The position numbers and the translations under genes are program-made. Of a stretch of 64,000 bases of DNA, positions 1-10,621 are shown one piece after another (position 1 is the first letter of the stretch; each line of letters starts with the position of its first letter). The notes beneath the pieces are model-generated. The model saw nothing but the letters and a program-made list of their open reading frames with translations. It was not told the origin of the DNA and made no database searches. The DNA is taken from assembly GCA_965229615.1 (NCBI GenBank), contig OZ245890.1, positions 868,001 to 932,000 of the forward strand, read 5' to 3'. The stretch comes from G965229615 sp965229615. Its GTDB lineage: Bacteria; Pseudomonadota; Alphaproteobacteria; Rickettsiales; Midichloriaceae.

Positions 1-1155
1 GGTGTGAAAAATGATACTACACTTCTGATGCCATTCAGCAATACTACTGGCATATCACTTGGAGCAACTGTGAGAATTATCTCAAGTCATCAACATATAT
101 ACCCTAGCGTTTCATGGATGGGTAGAGTCATAGATAGTTTTGGACAACCAATTGATAGCAAGGGCCCATTAACGCATGGTGATCAGCCATATCATTTGCA
201 AAGCACCCCTCCACTTGCACATCTACGCAAGAGGGTAGGAACGAAGGTTAATATGGGAATCAGAGCTATTAACACATTTTTAACCTGTTGTGAAGGCCAG
301 AGGATGGGTATATTCTCAGGGTCAGGAGTCGGCAAGTCAATGATGATGGCAATGATGACAAAATTTGCTGATATAGATGTTAAAATTATTGGCCTAATAG
401 GTGAAAGGGGACGGGAAGTCCAAGAGTTCATAGAAGATTACTTAGGGAATGATGGATTAGCAAAAGCAATCGTTGTTGTTGCAACATCAGATGAATCAGC
501 ATTGGCAAGGAGACAGGCTGCATACTTGACGTTAACACTTTCCGAATATTTTCGTGATCTTGGTATGAATGTATTGTGTATGATGGATAACCTCACTAGA
601 TTTGCAATGGCCCAAAGAGAAATAGGATTGGCTGGTGGCGAGCCACCCACAACAAAGGGTTATCCACCCAGTGTCTTCAGTCTACTGCCAAAGCTTTTGG
701 AAAGAGCTGGACCAGGTCAAGCACACCAAGGATCAATCACTGGTTTGTTCAGTGTTCTTGTTGAAAATGATGATACAAATGAACCAATAGCAGATACTGT
801 GCGTGGTATATTGGATGGACATATAGTATTGGATAGAAAAATAGCAGGCAAGGGAATATATCCTGCAATCGATATTCTTAATAGTGTTTCACGTATGATG
901 CCACGATGCAATACAAGTGATGAAAATGCTGTAGTCAACCATGCAAGATATTTGTTATCTACATATAATGAAATGTCAGATATGATAAGAATAGGAGCTT
1001 ACAAAAATGGTGCCGACCCTGAAGTTGATGAAGCAATCCAATATCATACATCTTTGAATGCATTTATATCACAAGACTTTAATGAACCTGAAACACTACA
1101 GTCATCACACGATAAGCTTGCTGCTGCAATTAATTTCAAGAAAACCACTGCATAG
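1..1155 (+). CDS. fliI: Flagellar type III export ATPase FliI (5' end outside window)
   Basis: Soluble ATPase of the flagellar export apparatus, energising unloading of export substrates at the cytoplasmic face of the basal body. The visible 384 codons run into the window edge with no stop; FliI is usually about 440 residues, so roughly the first 60 are missing. Counting from the GTG at base 4, a Walker A loop (SGSGVGKS, residues 105-112) and a Walker B aspartate (D195 in LCMMDNLTRF) are present, followed by the FliI/F1-beta signature around GGEPPTTKGYPPSVF. The preserved export-type spacing separates it from AtpD and Rho. It ends 3 bases before murE and probably shares its transcript. A flagellar gene in a Rickettsiales-like genome suggests retained or relict motility. 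Confidence 0.93.
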   Translation, partial: GVKNDTTLLMPFSNTTGISLGATVRIISSHQHIYPSVSWMGRVIDSFGQPIDSKGPLTHGDQPYHLQSTPPLAHLRKRVGTKVNMGIRAINTFLTCCEGQRMGIFSGSGVGKSMMMAMMTKFADIDVKIIGLIGERGREVQEFIEDYLGNDGLAKAIVVVATSDESALARRQAAYLTLTLSEYFRDLGMNVLCMMDNLTRFAMAQREIGLAGGEPPTTKGYPPSVFSLLPKLLERAGPGQAHQGSITGLFSVLVENDDTNEPIADTVRGILDGHIVLDRKIAGKGIYPAIDILNSVSRMMPRCNTSDENAVVNHARYLLSTYNEMSDMIRIGAYKNGADPEVDEAIQYHTSLNAFISQDFNEPETLQSSHDKLAAAINFKKTTA

Positions 1156-1158
1156 CAA

Positions 1159-2664
1159 ATGAATTTAATGTTACCACAGTATGTTATTGAGTACATCGGC
1201 ATTAATAAGAAGATCACACGTTATCATAATGATGTTAAACGCGGACATGTGTATATGCTTGCTTCTGATAATGTATCAATACCAGATGCAATGATATATA
1301 TAGGTCATGCTATAGCTATGCAAGCTAGGTATATAATTTTAAATAAAAATGTATATCAAAAGATTATACATCAATGTAACACGTCTGAAACAACAATATT
1401 AGCAGTTGAAAACACGAGATTAGCTTGGGCAATTGCAGTCAGTTGCATTTATAATGAATTGCCAACTAATATCACAACTGTTACTGGTACAAATGGAAAA
1501 ACTTCAGTTGCATATTTGTACTCACAAATTGCCTCAATAATAAAGAGCAGAGCGGGATATATAGGCACTCTTGGAGCAATCGAGATATGTAACAATAAGA
1601 AAAAGAAGGTAGAGGAAACCTTAACAACACCTGATGCAATGGATTTGCAAAGAATTCTAGCATCATTTCATGAAAGAAACTTTCAGCATGTTTGTATTGA
1701 AGCATCAAGCCATGGAATAGATCAGTATAGAGTTAGCATGATACCATTTACTGCTGCAGCCTTTACAAACCTTTCAGCAGAACACATGGATTATCATATT
1801 AATATGGAGCAGTATTATACCGCTAAAGCTAAATTATTCACCGATGTACTAGGAAAAGATACAACTGCAGTGTTAAATATTGATGATAAATATGGAAGGA
1901 GATTAGTTAATGACATTAGAGCTTTGAATAAAAAATTAAATATAATTACATATGGTAAAAGTAATGCCACAACAATTCAGTTGTTGCATTTTAAACAAAA
2001 CGCATTTTGTGATATCAAGTACAACAATCAAAAAATGAATGTGAAATGCAATATAATTGGTGAATATAACATATATAATCTGCTGTGTGCATATGGTTTA
2101 TTGATATCAAGTGGTTTTGATATCAATGAGATTGTAGAAGCAACAAAGCATGTAGAACTACCAGCAGGACGAATGACAAGAGTTTGTAATTCTCCTGATA
2201 TATATGTTGATTTTGCACACAAACCCGAAGCATTAAGACACACATTGAATGCACTATTGGAATATAAACATGAGCATAGCAAAGGCAAAATCTTAATAGT
2301 ATTTGGATGTGGTGGCGACAGAGATAAAAGTAAAAGACCAATAATGGGACAAATCGCAGCTGAACTTACAGATGTTGTTATTGTAACTGATGATAACCCA
2401 AGACATGAAATACCATCTGAAATAAGACGGCAAATCATTGACAAAATTAGTAATTACATTGAAATTCCAGATAGAAAAAATGCAATTGAGTATGTAATGC
2501 AACATATGTCAATAAATGATATGCTATTGATAGCTGGTAAGGGACATGAGCAATATCAAATAGTAGGTAGTAACAAAACAGATTTTTGTGATATAAAAAC
2601 AGCCATCCTAGCAGTCGAGAAATTCTTTCAAAATGCTGATACCCTGGGAAATTACATCCTTTAA
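1159..2664 (+). CDS. murE: UDP-MurNAc-tripeptide synthetase MurE
   Basis: Cytosolic Mur ligase that adds the third amino acid to UDP-MurNAc-L-Ala-D-Glu in peptidoglycan synthesis. It is 501 residues, normal for MurE. The ATP loop TGTNGKTS is at residues 109-116, the central Mur ligase motif (EASSHGI) near 181, and the C-terminal DNPR motif at 412-415, which in this family marks meso-diaminopimelate as substrate. The usual YVDYAHTPD motif appears as YVDFAHKPE (349-357), so Lys replaces the common Thr. The start directly follows fliI; no strong ribosome site is visible. An intact gene argues that the organism can make at least some peptidoglycan. It converges on trxA. Confidence 0.95.
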   Translation: MNLMLPQYVIEYIGINKKITRYHNDVKRGHVYMLASDNVSIPDAMIYIGHAIAMQARYIILNKNVYQKIIHQCNTSETTILAVENTRLAWAIAVSCIYNELPTNITTVTGTNGKTSVAYLYSQIASIIKSRAGYIGTLGAIEICNNKKKKVEETLTTPDAMDLQRILASFHERNFQHVCIEASSHGIDQYRVSMIPFTAAAFTNLSAEHMDYHINMEQYYTAKAKLFTDVLGKDTTAVLNIDDKYGRRLVNDIRALNKKLNIITYGKSNATTIQLLHFKQNAFCDIKYNNQKMNVKCNIIGEYNIYNLLCAYGLLISSGFDINEIVEATKHVELPAGRMTRVCNSPDIYVDFAHKPEALRHTLNALLEYKHEHSKGKILIVFGCGGDRDKSKRPIMGQIAAELTDVVIVTDDNPRHEIPSEIRRQIIDKISNYIEIPDRKNAIEYVMQHMSINDMLLIAGKGHEQYQIVGSNKTDFCDIKTAILAVEKFFQNADTLGNYIL

Positions 2665-2728
2665 GGAATTGTTCATTTCAACACACATAATAGCACTGTG
2701 TTACATCAAGGCATCAAAACCTTTCACC

Positions 2729-3061
2729 TCAAATTGCAGTGGTGTCACCTATCCATGTTTTCAATGCTGTAGCACTTATCGAACCAAGTTTGGTATTAAT
2801 AACTTCTCCGTCCTTAAAAATCATAAGAGTTGGTATACTTCTAATTGACATTTTGGATGCTATTTCCACACTATCATCGACATTCACTTTAACAAACTTT
2901 ATCTTATCAGATACTTCATTAGCAACTTCATCAATAACTGGCATGAGTTGCTTGCATGGACCACACCATGGTGCCCAGAAGTCAACCAACACATAACCTT
3001 TATGCTCTATCACTTCTGCTGTAAATGTCGCATCATTTGCTTCTTTTATTTTTTCTGACAT
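2729..3061 (-). CDS. trxA: Thioredoxin TrxA
   Basis: Small cytosolic disulfide reductase of 110 residues, the usual length. The active site WCGPC lies at residues 32-36 (Cys33 and Cys36), in the FWAPWCGPC context typical of TrxA, with the conserved cis-Pro region (SIRSIPT) downstream. It would be recycled by the thioredoxin reductase encoded near 55.4 kb of this window and would donate electrons to ribonucleotide reductase and other enzymes. It is a single-gene unit on the minus strand between murE and prmC. Confidence 0.97.
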   Translation of the reverse strand: MSEKIKEANDATFTAEVIEHKGYVLVDFWAPWCGPCKQLMPVIDEVANEVSDKIKFVKVNVDDSVEIASKMSIRSIPTLMIFKDGEVINTKLGSISATALKTWIGDTTAI

Positions 3062-3145
3062 GTTACTGGTATTTAATTTTCATCATCTCAACACGATTGA
3101 GTTTATCATAGATTATTGTTGTCTCCAACAGCTAATCCACATTGA

Positions 3146-4060
3146 ATGAACACCATGTTGAAAACAAAACAATATACACTTACGCATTTGTTGAAGGATT
3201 TAAAAAACCTCCTCAAACGAGCAAACATCATATCATATTCTCTTGATGCAGATATGATTGTTGCACATGCATTATCGATTACTAGAGAAAAATTAATATC
3301 AGAAGCCAATAATATAATTGTTGATGATATACAATATAAAAATATCATACAACTTATTAATAGGAGATTAAACAACGAACCAGTAGCTTATATTGTTGGA
3401 GAAAAATCATTTTGGAATTCTTCATTTAAAGTGACAGGTGATACATTAATACCGCGTCCAGATACGGAAATACTTGTAGAGGCTGTAATAGAACATATCA
3501 AAAACACAAAATTCAACTTTCAATATGACCAAATTAGAATCTTGGATATTGGCACTGGTACTGGTTGCATACTAATTGCACTGATACAAGAAGTATGTCA
3601 GTTACATACTGATGTCATTGGTGTTGGGATAGATATTACAAGTAAAGCGATTGAAGTTGCTATGGACAACGCAAGATGCATTGGCTTAGATATAAATAAA
3701 GTCATATTTGTCAACCAAAGTTGGGAGGATTTTGTAAAAAGTACAAAAATGCGGTTCGATATCATCGTTTCAAACCCACCATATATCTCATCAAATGACA
3801 TAACGACTTTGATATCAGATGTCAAGGATTATGAACCACACATAGCACTTGATGGTGGTGAGGATGGGTTGATGTACTACCGTCAAATTATACATCTAAT
3901 GGAATATGTCTCACGTGATAATACGCTTATAGCATTTGAGCTTGGTATTGGACAAGCTCATGATGTTGCTGAAATTATGCATGCAAATGCAATTGAAGTG
4001 ATAAAAATCATAAAAGATATATCTGGCGTAGAACGTGTGATAGTTGGTATAAAGAAATAA
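3146..4060 (+). CDS. prmC: Peptide chain release factor N5-glutamine methyltransferase PrmC
   Basis: S-adenosylmethionine-dependent methyltransferase that modifies the GGQ glutamine of release factors RF1 and RF2. It has the N-terminal helical domain (1-90), the IPRPDTE segment (102-108) typical of PrmC, the SAM-binding motif I LDIGTGTGC (133-141) and the catalytic NPPY motif (210-213). The length of 304 is slightly above the usual 280. A start at the second Met (3155) is equally possible. In many bacteria prmC follows prfA; here it stands alone between trxA and the convergent glutamate dehydrogenase. Confidence 0.95.
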   Translation: MNTMLKTKQYTLTHLLKDLKNLLKRANIISYSLDADMIVAHALSITREKLISEANNIIVDDIQYKNIIQLINRRLNNEPVAYIVGEKSFWNSSFKVTGDTLIPRPDTEILVEAVIEHIKNTKFNFQYDQIRILDIGTGTGCILIALIQEVCQLHTDVIGVGIDITSKAIEVAMDNARCIGLDINKVIFVNQSWEDFVKSTKMRFDIIVSNPPYISSNDITTLISDVKDYEPHIALDGGEDGLMYYRQIIHLMEYVSRDNTLIAFELGIGQAHDVAEIMHANAIEVIKIIKDISGVERVIVGIKK

Positions 4061-4256
4061 TTCATAAACCACTGTAGGAACTAAATTATACATTGATTGG
4101 CGATGATACAACCATATACTTCCTATAAAAACCCAGTTATATCAAATCAATAGTGACAATGAATTGTATGAACGCATATATCGTCAACTTCATTGCCAAC
4201 CCTCACAGTATATCGATTCTTAAACAGCTGAAGCATACCAAGGCTTACTTGTCTAA
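4061..4256. other. Intergenic region between convergent prmC and glutamate dehydrogenase
   Basis: 196 bases between two convergent stop codons. No tRNA fold, strong hairpin or reading frame of note was seen. It probably holds only the transcription ends of both genes. Confidence 0.4.
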
Positions 4257-7200
4257 TTATTGAGTTACACTATGTAGCACATTTCTCAGATGTTTTTTTA
4301 GCAGCACTAACATTGCAATAATACCATCTGATGAATTCCAATCATGCATTGAAATAGAATCATCAATAAACTTATGATATGTATCTAATGCTTTACTTGA
4401 GCATATTTCACCCATACATTTTATATCATGTGCTATAACACCATTTTGATCTGCAAAATGTATATACACCTTTGTCAGTCGCATTAATAATGTATCTATA
4501 CTTCTCATCAGAAGCCTTGTTGCAGACTTTACGTCATACTTCATATCAAAAAATACCCTACCTAGTCTTGCATTAACGAGATCCAAATGCAAATATGATC
4601 TCAACATATTATAGTATAGAAATACTTTCGATATATCAATCTTATACTTGTGTGACATATCAATCATGTCAAATGCAAATTGTGCAGCACATATTCTTCT
4701 TAGCAGATCCATCATAGCATCATTGATTTCGCCTTCACCTAATATATCTTTAATGAGTTGTATTTCATTTACAATATAAATATCATATTTGGGGCTTATA
4801 TTTGAATAGAGTTCATCTGCAAGTTTTTCTATTGTTGAATAGTTAATCGTACTATTGCAAGCCATATCAATGGTTTTATTGTGCAATAACCAACCAATGT
4901 TGCGCGCAATAACTGTGTATATTATCTTGAAGAGAAAAAGCCGCGTATTATTGCTCACCTTTCCCTTCATATCAATAACAGCTTGCCAATGTTCATTAAT
5001 TCTTAGCCCATATTTTATAGTACAAAATGCTTTGAGTAGAATTGCAGGATCTATCGCTTGATTGACTACCATTGAATGGAAATAAGTACAGCCCATTGTG
5101 TTAATGAGATCATTTACCAAAATCATTACCATGAGTTGATGACGCAGCTTGTGATTTTCAAGGTATGGTAAATACTCCTTATGCTCAGCAAGTTTTTTTG
5201 GAAAATACTTTAAAAACAATCGATTGCACTGTTGCATATCAAAGAATTTCCATATCATTTCATTATTCTCTAACATCTTAATGGCAGAGTTTTTTGCATA
5301 GGCAAGTATGACACATAGTTCTGGCCTTGTAAGACTCCCTTTTGCTTTTTCTAGCTTACTCAATTCATCTGCTGAAAGCAGTTGCTCTACATCCCTATCT
5401 AATTCTCCAGCGTTAACTAGATAGCTAATCAACCAATTATGTTCCCAAATTTTTTCTTTGCCACAATATGATTCTATTGATAAAATCTGTGTTTGTAGTT
5501 TATTATCTTCTAGCACCAACTCTGTAATTTCGTAAGACATTTGTTCTAGTAACGCATTTCTTTGTTCTATTGACATTTTCCCTTCTGCAACCATTTGAGC
5601 AAACGCTATCTTCAGATTGACCTCATGATCCGAACAATCAACACCAGCAGAGTTGTCTATGAAATCAGTATTGATACAACCACCATTACGAGCGTATTCT
5701 ATTCTTCCCTTTTGAGTTAATCCTATATTGCCACCTTCCACTACAACTTTGCATCTTAAATCTGAACCATTAACGCGCAAACCATCGTTCAATTTATCAC
5801 CTATAACGGCATTCGATTCCACAGACGACTTAACATATGTACCTATGCCGCCATTCCATAATAGATCGACTGGTGCCATCAGTATTGCTGAGATCAGCTC
5901 ATCAGGCGATATTGACGTTGTATTACCAGCAATGCTTAAAGCATTTCTCATCTCTTTGGTGAGTGCAATTGATTTCACTGCACGAGAAAATATACCCCCC
6001 CCCTTGGATATTAATTTTTGATCGTAATCAGACCATTTTGATTTGGGCATATTGAACAACCTTTTTCTCTCAATAAAACTACTAGTAGCATCTGGGTTTG
6101 GATCTATAAATATATGCATGTGATTGAATGCAGCAACAAGACGTATTTTATTAGACATTAACATACCATTTCCAAACACATCACCAGACATATCACCTAT
6201 ACCTACAACAGTTATTTCTTGTTCATTAGGATCTATTCCAAGGACACTGAAATGTTGCACTGCTGATATCCATGCTCCTCTTGAGGTTATACCGAGTTCC
6301 TTATGGTCATATCCCGCTGATCCTCCTGATGCAAACGCATCGTCAAGCCAAAACTTATATTGAGCAGAAATAGCATTAGCGTAGTCTGAAAATGTTGCTG
6401 TGCCTTTATCAGCTGCAACAACAAGATATGGATCAACATCATCCCAACAAATGCTGTTTTTTGTCCGTATAACTTCACCATTCTCAAAATTATCAGTTAT
6501 ATCCAACAATCCGCACAAAAATAATTTGTAGCATGCAACACCTTCACTTATAAATGCATCACTATAAGGTTGTACGCTTTTTACTATGAATCCTCCCTTA
6601 GAACCAACTGGTACTATGACGGAGTTCTTTGTCATCTGTGCTTTCATCAGTCCTAAAATCTCTGTTCTATAGTCCTCATGTCTATCTGACCATCGCATAC
6701 CACCACGAGCAATCTTACCGCCACGAAGATGTACTGCTTCAAAACGAGGAGAGTATACAAAGATCTCCATGAATGGCTTTGGTGATGGTGCAAAACTAAT
6801 CTCAGATGATGCAATCTTAAATGATATGTACTCGAAATCTGATTCCACACATTTCGTACTATAAAAATTAGTACGTTTTGTAGCGTTTATTATCTCAAGA
6901 TATGCACGCAATATTTTATCTGATACAACACTTTCAACATTAGATATATTAGTAAGCACTTCATCATACAGCCCTTCAACCTCACTTGCCAACACATCAT
7001 GAGCTGTATTGAAGCTTGAAAACTTTAATTTGAATAGTGATATTAACTCATTTGTAACCAGATGATTTGTAACAAGTGTATGAATTATGATTTTTATCTC
7101 ATATGCAAGCCCCAACTGTTTCAAGTAACATGTATATGCTCTGAAAATAATCACTTCATACCATGACAAACCAGCATATAATATAAGACTATTAAATTGG

Positions 7201-9122
7201 TCATGTTCAACTACTCCATATTCTGCTTTTTGCAGCACACTTTCAAGATTTTTCTGTAGGAAATTGAATCTTTCATCACTGATTTTAAAACCTAGCACTC
7301 TGCATCTCACACTTAATTTATATATGTGTATTTCAACTGCCATATTACTATATATTGGCTTAACAACATAATTATCAATTTCAATTACAGCAAATCCAGT
7401 GTTTTCTATCGCTGGTAATATATCTGATATCTCAACTTTTTGCTTGCTATATATTCTGAAGTTATAGTCATTACTCGCGTGATCTAAACCAAATGTGAAC
7501 ATTTTACTCTGCTCTGTTTCCAGCATCAACCAAATATTATCTATATCTAATATGGCGTGATCGGTTTTAGATACAGCAATATATTCATTATCAAATGCAT
7601 CACTAAATGCATTGAACTTCGCATTAGCAACCGCCTTTTGATACTTTTGGTTGAGAGCGTACTGTAGATGATCTCTCCAGCTATATATAATTGCTGTAAC
7701 CTGTTGTTCTATAGCTGCAGCATCATAGTGTGAACAATGAGTATTTGCCTTGACTATAAGTTGCAGTCTTACAATATGTGATTCTGAGATATATACATAT
7801 TCTTTTGAAACAGTGACATTCATATGCTTGCATACAATCTGCTCTATCTGTCTATACAGATCCATTCCAAACTTGTTCTTTGGAACAAATAATACAACAC
7901 TAATAAAGTCTGATAATATGTCACATCTTATTAAAACCCTAACACAAGGCAATAAAACAATTGATACAAGATTCGTAATAAGTGAATATATTTCATCTGT
8001 TGTCATTTGAAATAACTCAGCTCTTGGATAATACTGCAGAGCTGCAATAATTTCCTTCACTAGATAACCGTTTCTAGGATGTGCATAGCGCTCTAGAGCA
8101 TTGTCAATCTTTGCTCTAACAATCGGTATATGCATGATACTTTGATTGTACGCAGCAGAAGTAAAAAACCCAAGAATCACTATAAAACCATCTATTCTAT
8201 CGCTACTATCACCAATCTTTTTTACATACAATGCTTCCATGTTTGTAGATCTGTGAACATTTGAATAGTACTGAGTTTTATAAAATGTCACATGATCATC
8301 ACTTTTGCAAAGATGCTCAACTACATCTTGATCCATTAATTCTGACTCATCATATATGTTACTTCTTAATAATCCTAGCGAACTCTCTTTAAAGATCTGA
8401 ATCTGTTTGTCAGCATCGATACCGCATTCACAAGTTGCTAGAAATATAAAATTATCCTGCAATAACCAATTCATAAAACTAATGATGTTCTCTTTATCAA
8501 GGATGTTTTCAATTTTCTTATCAATAAAAGAAACTGTGTTGGAAACTAAATCCTGCATCATTGACCAGTCCCTATTTGTCAGGAACACACACTCCATCAC
8601 AGTATTTAATCTCTCTTTCATTATATTGTAATCAACGTTATGTGCTTTTCTTACTACAAACACTGATACCGCTTCATTCTTGTATTTCGAAGTATTACTT
8701 GTGCTGCCATAAGCACTGCTGAAGCACTCCATCATCCCCCCACTACTTCTCATAACTGTCATTACGGGCACAGCTATCAATACAATTTCAATATTCTGTT
8801 TATTAATTTCATTCACAGCTGAATCAACTATGAACGCTACATCATCCGATATGATGTATATGAGCATCATCTCATTATCTGAAGCCAATGGTGTGACCTC
8901 AATATTGAATGCTTTTTCACTTCCCTTCTTAAAACTTTCAAATACAATCATTGCAACCTCATTGACAGTGTTGCTGTTGCAATTTGATGGTGGAACATCT
9001 GCATCCGAGTATAGAATTGTAGTAAACTCTTCAAACGTTTTGCATTTTTCAATGTTGCTGTGTGTTGTATTTGAGAATTTCATATCAAAAATATATGTAG
9101 GTGATATGGCTTTACTTACCAA
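4257..9122 (-). CDS. Large NAD-specific glutamate dehydrogenase (GDH-180 class)
   Basis: Very large (1621 residues) NAD-dependent glutamate dehydrogenase that converts glutamate to 2-oxoglutarate, feeding the TCA cycle. Amino acids, especially glutamate, are the main carbon source of many Rickettsiales, so this enzyme would be central. The long N-terminal half (about 1-750) corresponds to the regulatory ACT-like part of this class. The catalytic part begins with the RGG..ARGGMRWSDR signature (Trp811) and the downstream VPVGSKGGFI lysine segment, followed by a Rossmann part with GIGDMSGDVFGNGM. Size and motifs match the bacterial 180 kDa class found in Rickettsia and Caulobacter, not the 450-residue GdhA. 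The gene is intact and monocistronic. Confidence 0.95.
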   Translation of the reverse strand: MVSKAISPTYIFDMKFSNTTHSNIEKCKTFEEFTTILYSDADVPPSNCNSNTVNEVAMIVFESFKKGSEKAFNIEVTPLASDNEMMLIYIISDDVAFIVDSAVNEINKQNIEIVLIAVPVMTVMRSSGGMMECFSSAYGSTSNTSKYKNEAVSVFVVRKAHNVDYNIMKERLNTVMECVFLTNRDWSMMQDLVSNTVSFIDKKIENILDKENIISFMNWLLQDNFIFLATCECGIDADKQIQIFKESSLGLLRSNIYDESELMDQDVVEHLCKSDDHVTFYKTQYYSNVHRSTNMEALYVKKIGDSSDRIDGFIVILGFFTSAAYNQSIMHIPIVRAKIDNALERYAHPRNGYLVKEIIAALQYYPRAELFQMTTDEIYSLITNLVSIVLLPCVRVLIRCDILSDFISVVLFVPKNKFGMDLYRQIEQIVCKHMNVTVSKEYVYISESHIVRLQLIVKANTHCSHYDAAAIEQQVTAIIYSWRDHLQYALNQKYQKAVANAKFNAFSDAFDNEYIAVSKTDHAILDIDNIWLMLETEQSKMFTFGLDHASNDYNFRIYSKQKVEISDILPAIENTGFAVIEIDNYVVKPIYSNMAVEIHIYKLSVRCRVLGFKISDERFNFLQKNLESVLQKAEYGVVEHDQFNSLILYAGLSWYEVIIFRAYTCYLKQLGLAYEIKIIIHTLVTNHLVTNELISLFKLKFSSFNTAHDVLASEVEGLYDEVLTNISNVESVVSDKILRAYLEIINATKRTNFYSTKCVESDFEYISFKIASSEISFAPSPKPFMEIFVYSPRFEAVHLRGGKIARGGMRWSDRHEDYRTEILGLMKAQMTKNSVIVPVGSKGGFIVKSVQPYSDAFISEGVACYKLFLCGLLDITDNFENGEVIRTKNSICWDDVDPYLVVAADKGTATFSDYANAISAQYKFWLDDAFASGGSAGYDHKELGITSRGAWISAVQHFSVLGIDPNEQEITVVGIGDMSGDVFGNGMLMSNKIRLVAAFNHMHIFIDPNPDATSSFIERKRLFNMPKSKWSDYDQKLISKGGGIFSRAVKSIALTKEMRNALSIAGNTTSISPDELISAILMAPVDLLWNGGIGTYVKSSVESNAVIGDKLNDGLRVNGSDLRCKVVVEGGNIGLTQKGRIEYARNGGCINTDFIDNSAGVDCSDHEVNLKIAFAQMVAEGKMSIEQRNALLEQMSYEITELVLEDNKLQTQILSIESYCGKEKIWEHNWLISYLVNAGELDRDVEQLLSADELSKLEKAKGSLTRPELCVILAYAKNSAIKMLENNEMIWKFFDMQQCNRLFLKYFPKKLAEHKEYLPYLENHKLRHQLMVMILVNDLINTMGCTYFHSMVVNQAIDPAILLKAFCTIKYGLRINEHWQAVIDMKGKVSNNTRLFLFKIIYTVIARNIGWLLHNKTIDMACNSTINYSTIEKLADELYSNISPKYDIYIVNEIQLIKDILGEGEINDAMMDLLRRICAAQFAFDMIDMSHKYKIDISKVFLYYNMLRSYLHLDLVNARLGRVFFDMKYDVKSATRLLMRSIDTLLMRLTKVYIHFADQNGVIAHDIKCMGEICSSKALDTYHKFIDDSISMHDWNSSDGIIAMLVLLKKHLRNVLHSVTQ

Positions 9123-9301
9123 GTAAAAACGAGTTGTTATGCTCTGATATCATCAGGTCTTTCAACTTCATGTATTAAATGAATTATAACAACTGAAAAT
9201 AGTGTGTTCAATATATATTTAACATTTGAAAGATTTTTACCATTAAACAATCTATAAAAATTTAACTTCTTCAATATCAACTAAATCAAGAGGCAAATAA
9301 A

Positions 9302-10408
9302 ATGCTATATAAGAAGATTACACGGTTGATAACAGACAGTGGTATAATTCCACTTGATCTGTATATGACAACTGCGATACAACACTACTATGGCTGCAAG
9401 GATGATCTATTGGGACATCACGGCGATTTCACTACAGCACCAGAAATCTCATCAATATTCTGTATCACAATATTTCTTTGGATATACCAGCTATGGCAAG
9501 TAAGACCATCAGATCTTGTTTTAGTAGAGCTTGGTCCAGGCAATGGAACATTAATGAGTGATATGTTGCGATTTGCATGTTGTGATAGAAATTTCTATAC
9601 ATCAATAAAAAAAATCTTTCTACTTGAAAATAGTGTGCAAATGCGATCAAGACAAGCTGAAGTACTAAAAACATACACTGAAAAAGACATCATATGGTGT
9701 AGCGATATACATGAACTCACAAATGTACTCACACGAACAAAAGATAAGTTCGAAGTTGTATTCATTGCGAATGAGTTTTTCGATGCAATGCCAATCAAAC
9801 AATTCATTGCTAGAAAAAATTCTGCAAATATCAATATGTTCTATGAAGTATTTATCACACGAAATTCTAGTGATGAAAATAATTTCTGCTTCATAACAAA
9901 CTCAAATGCTCCAATCACGACACAAGATATGCAAACAATTATGCAATATAGCAATTGCGAACCAGATGACTTTAATGATGGTGATATATATGAAATGTCA
10001 ATCATAGGGTTATCAATTTTATCGAATATTGCTAGACTTATAGAGCAATTTAATGGTAACTGTCTGATAATAGACTATGGCTACAAAAAAAACCCTAAAC
10101 GTAGCACATTGAAAGCGATTTATAAACATCAACTGCTGAAGAGTATTTTCAGTCAGATGGAACATGCTGATATTTCAGCACATGTTGACTTTAGTGCAAT
10201 GCATGGTCTTTTAGCGAAAAATCATGAAAAACTACAAGTATCATACTATAATCAAAGTGAATTTTTACAAAAAAACAGTGCAGATTTTATTCTTATTAAA
10301 TTACTCGAGACTGCTAATGAAGATATAAAAATGCAGATAAAATCAGCATTTGACACAATTGTTAATGAAATGGGAGGAATATTCAAAGTCCTTACAATCA
10401 GATTATGA
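9302..10408 (+). CDS. MidA/NDUFAF7-family SAM-dependent protein arginine methyltransferase
   Basis: Member of COG1565, the family of mitochondrial NDUFAF7 (MidA), which methylates an arginine of the complex I NDUFS2 subunit during assembly. The 368 residues contain the family's leading signature GDFTTAPEIS (about 41-50), the SAM loop LVELGPGNGTL (about 75-85) and the ANEFFDAMPIKQF segment (near 158). In alphaproteobacteria it probably acts on NuoD, but this role is inferred from the eukaryotic member. The start follows an AAGAGGC ribosome-binding-like stretch at 9288-9294. It stands alone, divergent from the glutamate dehydrogenase. Confidence 0.88.
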   Translation: MLYKKITRLITDSGIIPLDLYMTTAIQHYYGCKDDLLGHHGDFTTAPEISSIFCITIFLWIYQLWQVRPSDLVLVELGPGNGTLMSDMLRFACCDRNFYTSIKKIFLLENSVQMRSRQAEVLKTYTEKDIIWCSDIHELTNVLTRTKDKFEVVFIANEFFDAMPIKQFIARKNSANINMFYEVFITRNSSDENNFCFITNSNAPITTQDMQTIMQYSNCEPDDFNDGDIYEMSIIGLSILSNIARLIEQFNGNCLIIDYGYKKNPKRSTLKAIYKHQLLKSIFSQMEHADISAHVDFSAMHGLLAKNHEKLQVSYYNQSEFLQKNSADFILIKLLETANEDIKMQIKSAFDTIVNEMGGIFKVLTIRL

Positions 10409-10621
10409 TACGATTGATTCAACACAAGACTATTGATACTTCGATAATTTATATTTATAATGATCTTCCAGGGTAGTGGTATATAACTACTCACCATACA
10501 TATTTGCTAACAGAATAATGTGTAACGTTTTCACAAATTTTTAACACAATTATTGTATATTAAGTACAGTTTTGTATGGTTTGCAATACTATAAATTGTT
10601 TAACTAAATTGATCTAAAAAC

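Noticed and set aside
9123..9301. TTGTTAT/ATAACAA inverted repeat between glutamate dehydrogenase and MidA
   Set aside because: Arms are 50 bases apart and A+T only; expected by chance in such DNA.
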